Positions 48,317 through 60,300 of a stretch of DNA of 64,000 nucleotides are shown here, piece by piece (position 1 is the stretch's first letter; each line of letters opens with the position of its first letter). The stretch is from contig CM038228.1 of the NCBI GenBank assembly GCA_021442155.1, forward strand, positions 85,142,114 to 85,206,113, read 5' to 3'. The stretch is from Cymbidium sinense. Lineage: Eukaryota > Streptophyta > Magnoliopsida > Asparagales > Orchidaceae. Made by a program: the position numbers and the translations under genes. The notes beneath the pieces were generated by a model. The model had not been told where the DNA came from. It searched no databases and saw nothing but the letters and a program-made list of their open reading frames with translations.

Positions 48317-51300
48317 ATGCATATACTTCCTCCCATTCTGATTCTTCTGAACAACTGTTTCTTATTAATTTTTATTGCACTTCAATAGGATTGTTGACTG
48401 GTCTTGTAATCGACTCGGGAGATGGTGTCACACATGTGGTAATTATTTTACATTTTTGGAAAAGTCTTATTTTTTTTAGAGCATTGCAAGAACTTTTCTA
48501 TTATTTATTACATGACATGTTTTTGCACTTTTTTTTTTATTTTGTTGTTAGGTTTTAAGCCATGTTCTACCCATGAGAATAAGTATTTCAAAAACACTCA
48601 AAATCATTTTGGAGATTTCTTCCTGAATGTTGAAATGAATGTGTATTGAAAGCATAAAACAAATGGTTTCTGAAATTATTATTATTTTTGATAATCTCTT
48701 ATTGATTTAGAGGAAACAAAAGAGCAAGAGAAAGAAATTGGCCCAATCTTGGTCTAAGACATGGAGAGCAGAATTTATAGAAATCTATCCTCCAGTGCAA
48801 TGCTAGCATCCTCATCAAGTTTATTTTTCATGCTAGTTCAATTCTCATGAAACTCACAAGGGGTCGTTTGGGATCACGTTCATTTTTTATTTTCATTTTA
48901 TTTTGGTTATGTTTTGCTTCAAAATTAAACATATTTTGGTGGTGATAATTATTTTTAAAAATATTTAAAATATCTAAAAATTCTTTTGAGTATTTTTAAA
49001 AATGATGTTATTTATTTTTAAAAATAAAAATACTTTAAACAAATATATTTTTAAAAATAACATAAAAACAAAAAATCACAAAGCAAAATTGATCCCAAAT
49101 AACTCCTAAAATTTGAAATTTTTAACTCCAAAGTAGATGTTGGATTGGAAGTCAAAATTGCCAACCTTATGCCACCACATCTTTTAGTTTAGATAATCCT
49201 GGATATTATCATTTTAATCCAAATAAAGTCATGGTTTCCTATGTGCATGCTTATTTAAGACAACTGTGATCATTTTCATGTTACAGGCATCAATAGACAA
49301 AACAGCTGGTGATGTTGAGTTTTAAAAGACTATAGTTTATATGTACAACTAGCTACTTTATTTTCTTACATGCCAGTTTAGTTTTTAATAATGTTTTGTC
49401 TCTTTGAGTAGAGCCAAACACATTAGAATCCATTAATCTTATCAGTTCCTATTTAGGTGAAGATACATAAAAAATCACAACAATTATCATTTAGTAGACT
49501 GTGGAAGTAAATGAAACATTAAATCAGTTCTCAGAATACCATTTTATTTTGAAACTTGATGATGAATTTTTTTCATAAATCCACGACTCAGACATACTGA
49601 AATTGATTTTTTGTTTCCATGTTTTATGAGCATGGCTAATGACTCTACCCAGGGGGTATGAGCGATAACATAGTTTAAGTTATCAGATATTTTCTTCATA
49701 GATCTTCTTTCTCACTGTTTGTCACTGTTAGCTTGAATTTGATTTATTCTTTCTGATGAACAGCGGCTCCCGCAATTCATCCATCGCCAGTATATATATA
49801 TATTTTTTTAATATTAAGGATGAGATATAGGGGGATGAAGGCAGAATTTCTTGAAAATAAAAACCTTTTTCATATATGATTTAGCCTAAGAGGCAAAGGA
49901 TTACATGGGATTAAAGAATTCTTTTACTTTTTATTTTTCCCTATGTTTCATCGCTTATCTCTACTCATTAATAATATTATGAAAATATTAATAAAATCTA
50001 AAAAAATGCGAGAGATTTAGTTCAAAATATAGCTCTCTCCTTATAACTATTGGAAGAAAACCCTTCTCTCTATGTTTCTCTTACGATATTGAATAAAGAT
50101 AAATGACATTATTCTATAAGTTATTTCATTCGGTTGCCATGGAAGTCATCTATTTGAAGCGGCTGTCAGTTTTTAAGTCGTTTATCTGTTAAGCTTTAAT
50201 ATTTGCTTCACCTTCTAGAGAAGGGAAAAATTCTGTGTTAGGAGCTCTCTACACTAAACACAATCAGGAGTGGCTTGTTAAGGCAGTCCATGGCATTAAT
50301 CACCTAAATCATGTGATATTGATTCATTTTTGCTATATTGATTATAAAGAAATTTACAATAACTTTGAAGGAAAAAAGAAAAAAAATTGAAGGCATTTAT
50401 TTAAATTATGTTGGATGTAAAACTGCAATCAAATTATAATTTTGACTCGACCTAGAAGACAAAAAATTTGAAGACATTTACTATAATTTTGAAGGAAAAA
50501 CAACAAATTTGAAGAAATTTATATGAAATGTACATGACACAAGGCTGTAATTCATTGTCTTCAAATTATGCGATTAGTTCAAAGTGTTGTTGTACACCCA
50601 AAAGCCTATGAGGACACTCGTTAAAGCTACAAAGACCACATTAAAGGAGAGCATATTGATATTTACAATACTCGTCACCTCAATTACCACCAAGGAAGTC
50701 CCGGCTCACCTAAAGAAACATAGACAACCACTACGAAGAAGACTCACCTCATATGAGAGACTGACACTAGGAGACTCGCCTCACACGAGAAGGTATTATT
50801 GAGGCACTCTACTCCCCCAACCACTGGGAGACAGACAGTATGATATCTATGGTTACGTCACAAACTTTTGAATATAATCTATACAGTTGTCATATTTGTT
50901 GTAGCTTATATATTTGTAATTGACTTGTGGTTTCTATTCTTGTTATCGTCCCTCAAGCCCTATAAAAGGCATGGATTTGGGAGAGTGGAGGGGGGCTTTT
51001 TAATTAGCAGAATTCAAGTTGGATAATTGAAGTTGAGGAATGCATCAGGCTTGTTGTGTGATAGGAAGGTACCGCTTAGACGACAATAACAACAACAACA
51101 ATAACAACAACAACAACAACAACAACAAGCCTTAATCCCACTAAGTGGTCCATACATGAATCTTTCGCTCCATTGTGTCTTATTATGTGCCAAATTCTCA
51201 TTTAATTCAAGTATACTAAGGCCATTTTTACATCTTAACTAAGTCTTTAGGTCTAACTCTACCTTTCTTAACATAAAGCAAATCTAATGGATCTACTCCT

Positions 51301-54300
51301 AACCCAATCATGACGGATGCTTTATGTGGCCAAACCATCTCGCTAATTCTCTAATCTTATGCCAGAGTTACTCCAACTTTTTCCCGAACATACTCATTTG
51401 CATTTTATCTCTAAGAGTAAAGCCACTCATCCACCTGAGCATCCTCATCTCGTAACACTTAACTTAGTCTTAAGCTTCTTTATTGCCAACATTCGCACCA
51501 CAAGTCGTGTCTTATCACTATCTTATAAAATTTTCCTTAAGTTTAAGTGGAACTTTATCACACAATAAAGTAGATGCATTCCTCCACTTCAACCATCCAA
51601 CTTGAATTCTACTAATAACATCTCCATCTTCACCATCATTTTGAACAATGAGCCTAAATATCCAATCACTCAAATAACTTTGTTCACCTAATGTCACAAC
51701 ACTACCACTTGAACTTCTACAACTAAAATTACACTCCATATATTGGTAGATCTACTTAAACTAAAACCTTTAAAATTGACCTCCATAATTCAAGTTTCTC
51801 TTGGACTCTCTCATTATCAAGAAGAATGTCATCAACAAAAGCATACACCAAGGTACATCTTCTGTAAATGCCTAGTAAGAACATCCATAACTAAAGTAAA
51901 AGATAAGGGCTTAAAGTCGATCCTTGATATAATCCAACTAAAATATAAAATATTTTCTCAATCCTCCTTGTATTTGGACACAAGTAACAATGTATATCCT
52001 TAATGACTTGAATATAACCAATATTAACTCCTTTCACCCTAACTCTCCAAAGAACATCTCTTGAAACTTTATCATAATCTTTCTAAATCAATAAATATCA
52101 TATGTAGATCCTCCTTACTTTCTATGCTTCTCCATCAAACCTCTTAACAAATGTATAAGATCCATAGTAGATCTACACGCATGAAACCAAATTGAGAAAC
52201 TTTGTATCATATCGTAACCTACGCTCAATTACTCTCTCCCATAATTTTAATGTATGACACATTAACTTAATTCCTCTATAATTTGCACTCTTGCATCACC
52301 TTTATTCTTAAATATAAAACCAACAAATCTTTCTTCACTCATATCTTTTAGATTTAAAATAACATTAAAAGATTTGTAAAGCCAGAGAATTCCTTGATCT
52401 CTAAACATTTCCACACATTGGAATATTATCGATTCCACATTTCATTTTTCTTTAAAGCTTCTAACTTCATTTACTAATCTGATAAAATGAAATTCTTTTT
52501 TGTTTAGGTATTAAGGTTGCTAAAATCAAAACTTTCAGATCCTTCATTGAAAAGTTTATCAAAATACCTCATCACTATTTTCAATATCCTTTTCTAAGAA
52601 AAGCACTTTATTATTTTCATCCTTAATACACCTCATTTGAACTATGTCTTTACTTCTATCTCTTTGGTTGGCTAACTTATACATACATCTTTCACCTTCT
52701 TTGGTATATAATCTATTGTATAAATCACTAAAAACTAAATTTTTTCATCATATATTGCTTTCTTAGAATCTCTATATTTCTTTATTTTTAATTCTCAGAG
52801 TTTTTCTAAACCAAGTTTTATAATAATGCTTATTTCTTATTTTTTTTTTGCACTCGACTCCACCACCAATTATTCTTATTAAAGAAGCTTTTCCTTTTGA
52901 TTCTCCAAGCACATCTTTACTTGCTTAATTTCACTTGATACTTTTCTCACATAATATTCTTCTATGAACATCCCAAATTCTAATATGTTGTAGCTTGCTC
53001 TTAAAATATTTATTTGTGTTCTTTAAGTGTCATCTAATCTCTCGACAATAATTTGATTTAATTTTTCTCTTACAACCTTTCATCTTAAAATCTAAAACTA
53101 ACAACGATGTTGGGTATTTAAATTTTTACTGAATGACTTTTCATCTTTACAATCTTTACAATCTAAGCGATCTATTTTTCTTATCAAAATAATCAATCTG
53201 TTTTCTTAGATCCATTTTTTAGTAATAATATGTTCATCTCTTTTCTTAAAATAAAATATTAGCAACAAATCATAATAAGACAAAATCTAATATAGTCTTT
53301 CTTCATTCAGTCATCAAATCCATAACTTTTAAAATCTTCTTCTTTCTACCAACATGTCATTTAAATCTCCTCCAATAAATACTTTTTTTTCTTGAGGGTA
53401 TCTTTTGTATTAATCCTCTAATTCATTCCAAATTTTTTTTGAGCTTACATCCAAACTCTTGAGGAGCATTATATAATATTGATAATCTTAGTATGATAAT
53501 CTTTAAAGCTATAATTCTATCTCCACATCTATTAATATTTATAACATTATCTTTCAAACTTTTATCTATAATCACACCATTTCTAGTTACTACAGAATGC
53601 CAAAGTTTAAAACCTAAACTATCAATCTCCTTGGCCTTCTCCCCAACCCATTTGGTTTCTTGAACACATAAAATATTTATCTTTCTATGAACCATAATAT
53701 CTATTAATTCCATTAATTTACAAGAGTACTATATTCCAAGATCCTAACCTAATTCTAGTTTCATGGACTAACTTCTTTGCATCCATCCATAATGTAGAAC
53801 CCTTGCTTAACACCGGGGTAGATCAGCGGCATTTTTTTTCCGTATTCAAGTCATCTGACCGCTGCTTCAGGGGCCTTCTAGCGTAACACAATGATTTAAA
53901 GGATTCATGTCATGATTATTCGACAAGTTTTACGTTGTTTTACTACCTATCACAACCCTCTACTTTTCACATCCGGACTTGGGACCGGCAAAGGTAGTGT
54001 TAAATATTGGCCAGTAAAAGAGAAGCATAAAAATAAGTGTTGTAGAGATGAGGATGCTCTGGTGGATGAGTGCCTTTACACATAAAGACAAAATGAGAAA
54101 TAAATATATACGTGATAAGGTTGGAGAAGCTCTTATGACTAATGAGATTAGAGAGAGTAGTCTTAGATGATTTAATCACATAAAATGCCGACCGTTCGAT
54201 GACCCGGTTAAGAAATAAAATGTATTAGATTCGACCTATATTAACAAAAGTAAAGGTATGCCTAAAAAGACTTTTTTAGGAAGTATAAAAAATGGCTTTA

Positions 54301-57300
54301 ATTCATTAGGATTAAATGAGAATATGACACTTAATAAGCCACATTAGAGAAAATGATTCATATAGCCAACCCTACATAGTAGAATAAAGACTTGTTGTTG
54401 TTGTTGTATATGCATTTTGGACAAAGATATTTACCCCTCAATCTTTTATTTAGGCTTTTATTCCTGCTATTCTTCTTTTTGTTGTATTACTTATCCTATC
54501 TCACGTCCCACTCTTAGTAGGTCTCTAGTAAGGTCTGGCATCATCTCTATGGATAAAATTTGGATTCAACATTGTCAATCCTAACGACAACTATTTTAGA
54601 AGATCCTGATACAAAATTTCCGCTTGGCAAGACGGTGGCTTGAAAGTTTATTTTTGAAGCTTGAAAGTTTATTCTTAAGAAGTTTCCAAACTCCCATAGT
54701 ATTTTCGTCTCTTAGATATGTTAGCAGTTACTACACCCTTTTCATAAACATTTTCTTTCTTGCTAGGAATTTCTCAAGGCATAATTCTTGCAGGTGCCTG
54801 TTGTTGATGGCTACTCTTTTCCGCATCTCACTAAGAGAATGAACGTAGCTGGCAGACACATCACATCTTATCTTGTGGATCTACTCTCTAGGAGGGGGTA
54901 ATAGTTTTCAATTTTAGCTGCTTAAATCTTAAATGCAATAGGAATTTGGGCAAGTTTTTATTAATTGCTCTATTGTTGTCTTGTAAGGTACTCAATGAAT
55001 AGGTTGGCAGATTTTGAAACTGTAAGGGATATAAAGGAGAAACTCTGCTATATCAGGTGTTTTTCTTTAGGAAATTTACATGCATATCTGCATAATTCTT
55101 ATGTATTTTCATATCTAACACCTAAACTTTAATATTTGCATAAATAATACCTAAATCCTAAATATCACATCAAAAATATCACTATCACGCTCTTTTTTAA
55201 AGTGAATTGCATCTTTATATGCATAGGAAGTTGTTATATATGTAAATATCAAACTTTGGGTGTCAGATATGTAAATGCATAAGAATTGTGTGGTATGTAT
55301 GTAAATCTTTTTTTTCTTTATTGATAGTATGTATACATGCACTCGTTATGTCAGGAAAACTTAATGATGGAACTTCTACAGCTATGATTACAAGCGTGAA
55401 TACCAACTCGGCCTTGAAACTACCATTCTAGTCAAAAACTACACTGTAAGTGGATTTTCTGGTTCCATTTGTTTGATCATCGCTGCTTGAAGATAAGTTT
55501 GGCTTACTAAACACATCTTGCAAAGCTTGATTTCTTTATATTCTTTGGAAATTTCTAGGCACTCATAATACTTATTAAATGTTCCTACTTTATTTAATGA
55601 ATGTGAAAATCATAAATGTTTTATATAGGTAGGAATTATTCATGTGTGAAACTCAATGATACTTAGTAGGAAAATATGAATCCATTTATTGTACTTGCTT
55701 TTTGGGAAGAGTGTAGATCACTTGCAGAGTGCTTTAGTTAAGGGGTTTCATACTTCTTGCCAAAATTAGCACTTGCATCTCTTGAGCAAATTTTGCTTAG
55801 TAAATCAGATTTATTTTATGCAATTCTTTGATAAGGCATTCTGATAATTAAATTAAGTATTTGCATTGTAAATAAAATCATTTCTTAGAGATGGATGGAT
55901 CATTAATAAAGCACTAAAAGTTCTCTTGTGATCACTAAGAGAATTATAAGTGATACCATGTTTGATCTTACATCATGGCATTATAATTTTTTTGTTTATA
56001 TATAATAATAAAAAAATATTTGAATGTGCCTGATCAGCTGCCTGATGGAAGAGTCATAAAAGTCGGCACAGAGAGGTTCCAGGCCCCCGAGGCTCTCTTT
56101 ACCCCGGTATTTAGATCTTCTCTTGCAATCAATTCTCTTATTTGCTGGATTGTTTTTTTTTTTTTATAAAATTATTCTCATTAATAGTCACTTCATTTGC
56201 CAAAAGAACTGTGATTTAACATAATGGTGATTGGAAACCAAGCTTATCAAATTGCATCCATCCTTAAATATTAATAGGATAATACCATCTTGGTGTGAGA
56301 ATTCTTTATTTAGGTTAGAACATAGATCTAAACTTTTTCCTAATGGATAATGCACAATCTTTCATGCTCTCTTCCTATAGATTATTTTATCTTCTATGAA
56401 AAATCACTGTCAAAAGGTAAAATGGTTCAATATGTTGTTGTGAGGTAATTGTTCCCCACAGTCTACTCCACTCCACGCTCTTAAAAATCACTGTCAAAAG
56501 TTTTCTACAAAATATGAATTTATATTTTAAGAGCATAAAAAAACAGAAGTTAGTACCCTAAAACAATATGCTTGAATTTAAATGGTGAGAAATTATTAAT
56601 CTTATTATACATTGCTAAGAGAGAAATTAGAATTTATTAGCTGAGCTTAATTTTAGGGGTGTAAACGAGCCGAGCTTGAGTGAGGAACTCTTTGTTAGTT
56701 TATTCGTTTGAAATTTGTTTTTTGTTCGATATATATATCGAACGAAATGTCTTAGGTGTTCGTTTAGTTAACGAACAACATGACAGCTTTTTGTATTTCT
56801 ATATGAGGGAGGATTGCCAATCTTTCAGATAACAAAGTTTTAATCAAGTCGTGATTGTTTGTGATATGTAAATGTGTTATATGTATATATAATAATAGTA
56901 ATAAATAAAAATAATAGTAATAATAATAATAATAATAATAGTAATAATAAAATAATAAATAAAATAATAATAATAATAATATAATATAATTTTTTATTTA
57001 GCTAAATCGACGACACGATCAAACAATGATTGTTCGTACCACTCGTTATATATCGAGCTGAAATGTCGTGTTTCATTTCGTTTAGTTAACAAAATAAATG
57101 AAGCCACGCATAACGAGCACATACATTTCAATTACATTTACAAATTTGATGTAGGATAGAATAGCTAATTCCTTTAAGAGGATAGTAAAAAAAGTTTTAA
57201 GAAAGTTTAGAATAGATCATACACTATTAAGGGAATTTGGCGTTGAAGTGAGGAGGTATAAATGTTTATTAAGAAAAAAGAATCATTTTTAAGAGGTGGG

Positions 57301-60300
57301 AAAATTGAACACTTTTGAAACTTATAATTATCATAGGAAAGCTGAAAGTATTGCAAAAAGTATAGTGAGTAAAGCAAAAGCTATAAATTTTTTTAATGAT
57401 TTTGTATAATAGGTTTTGTATTAAAAAAGGAGAAAAGGAATATTCAGAATAACTAAGGAAAAAAATAAGAGGTATTTAAGTCTTTAATTAAGTCTTATGC
57501 TTTATGAATGGTGATAATAAGATCTCAATTGAAGATGAAAATATCAAGGAAAGATGAAAATACTACATTGAGAAATTACTTAATGAGAGCCTTAAGGAAG
57601 AATTATTTTAAAAGAGCACATTGAACAATAATATGATTTATATTATAGATTGGTCTATAAAAGTGAAGCAAAGTTAGCATTGAAAAAGATGCATTAAGCT
57701 AAGACTGTAAGTCTAGATGAAATTTCTATTAAGATTTGGAGAGTTTTGGGGGGTATTATAGTGATTGGTTAATGAATATTTTCAATAGAATTTTGAATAC
57801 TAATAATGCATTTAGAATGATTATTTTGATATCAATATTTAAGAATAAATTTGATGTTCAAGATTATGCTCATTGTAGAATAATCAAGCTTATGAGTCAT
57901 ATAGTGAAATTATTAGGGAGAGTAGTGAAACATAGATAGAGAAAAATACATTAGTTTCAAAATACCAATTTGATTTCATGCTAGGAGAATCTATTATAGA
58001 AGTAATTTTTTGTTGTGCCAAGATAGCTAATGGAGAAATATAGAGCAATGAAAGAACTTCATATAATTTTTGTTAATTTGGAGAAGGATTGTTTGCTATG
58101 AGAGTTATTTTTTATGAGGCAAAAATATGTGTATGATCGGGTACAATAAGAATGCATTTAGCATATATTGAGGCAAAAATATGTGTGCTAAAAGCATGCT
58201 GACATTATTAAATATATTTATGATGGTGCATTGGTTAATTTTGTAATGGTGACCAATTTTATTGCTTTCGAAGAAAATTTAAAGTGGAGTGTAGATAGAA
58301 GACTCAATTAATAAAATAAAGATTAAGTATATGATATATAATTTTAGTAGGTTTAATATTCGTTAATTATGAATCAATATTATTAGAAAATAAGGTTATA
58401 ACAAGGTGTGATTGATAGAAGAGAATGTAAATTTCGATACACTTAGTGTGGATGTCTAAAATGGAGAAATATATAAGAAGTTTGACTCTCATGAAAATTT
58501 ATAGGTGTATTTTATTTAGTTAGCTGATTGTATGCATCTAAATGATAACAATAAAAAATTTATTGATATCTAAGTTGGGGTAACAAATGATAATATTAAG
58601 ATGAATATATGATAATATTAGGAATGATACAATAAGGAATGATTATATTATGGGAACAATTAGAGTAACAAATCTATTGAATATAAGATAATCATAAATA
58701 AACTTAGGTGTTTTAAACTTGTATGCTAAACATTAACGCGTGACCCTGTATGAGCAAAGAGTTGATCTACATACTTAAAAATATATTGGTAAAAATACTA
58801 GAATATGAATATCATGTCAGAATGGTAGAGCATCTGGTTCAGGAAGCATCCATGAATTAGTGACATCATTCCTACTAAAAAAGAGAATATGCTTGAAGTG
58901 ATTTACAAAGAATATGTTTAGGACATTGGACAGCACTCAACAAAATGATTGAAGAATAAGAATTTGTCAACCCAAAATAATTTGGATATGTCTAATGATC
59001 ATGTGTATATCATAGGACCAAACTTGTTTTATGCTTGAGACATCCATTATAGAGGTGACAGTTTTGTTAAGGCAATCCTCACGAAAGTTTAGAGTGAAGA
59101 TCATATATTTATTATGATTTTTATTTATTTTATGAAGTGATTTATTTCATATTAAGGAAAAAAAGGCATGTTAAAGTTATACTAAAATTATTAATTATAT
59201 GCATGATGGATCATTAAACCATTGTTGCTAGTAATATAGTGATAAAATTCTCAACCTATATACTAATAGAAAATAAAGTGAATTGGGTCTTTTAGGCAGA
59301 AGAATAAAGGATATAGTGAGCATATAATTTTTAATGTTAAGACTAAGTGGATAAATTGAAAAATTCCTTGAGAGTACAAGTGATGAGGAAATATCATGCA
59401 ATAATGTAAATTTTATTAAATATTAAATAAGATTGCTTTGTTGTGTTGATTTGAGTCTATTCATAAATAAATTGAGTTTGTTTGAAATGTGAAACTTAAG
59501 ATGCATGAAAAAAAATTAGTGAAGATAGATTAAGAAATGATTATATACTTATGTCAGAGGGAGGGAGTAACATATATTGGGATAGGTAGTGGAAAATAGA
59601 TCCAAGTGGTTTGAGAAGCATAATATACATGCTAATAAATTAACGTTGAAGCATTAGGAAGAAAAATGGAGAACAAGCACCAATATACATGCTAATAAAT
59701 TAATGTTGAAGCATTAGGAAGAAAAATGGTGAATTGGGTGAGATTGTTATAAATTATAATTTGGAGCTACTATTTGTAATGGCTAGTTTTGTTCTAAAAT
59801 ATCACATTTCTTTAATTTAATCCCCAACTATACAAAATTGATCTAAAATAGTCTGGAGACTATTTTGGGATTTAATCTACATAATTTGTATAAAAAAACA
59901 GGTTTAAGATCTTGTGAAGCACTCAATAGGAATGAATGAAGAATGAGGATTCATAAAACTTGACCCCAAATAATTGGATTAAGGCTAATAATGATGATGA
60001 TGAATTTATAATTTTGATGGTTCAAAGGCTCTTTATTTATTTTTTTAATTGTTCAAGGTTGTCGTTCTTCCTTTCCTATGTTATCAGATTAACCTATTCA
60101 TTTGAGATAGTTTCTTTTTTGCACCATTGTTGTTTCCGAAGTTCAGTACACATAATATTCGGTAATTGCTTTTTCATAATTTTCTTCCTGAATATGTTTA
60201 GCGTAATGCAAGTCTTCTTTCATTTTGTTGTTCTACCATATTCCATACATTATGTCACAATACTAAAAAAAACATATGTTATTTTGATGCAGGAGCTTAT

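Noticed and set aside
48244..48558. Open frame over the AT/GA microsatellites
   Set aside because: It translates a simple repeat and runs through ARP2 exon 6 in the wrong frame.
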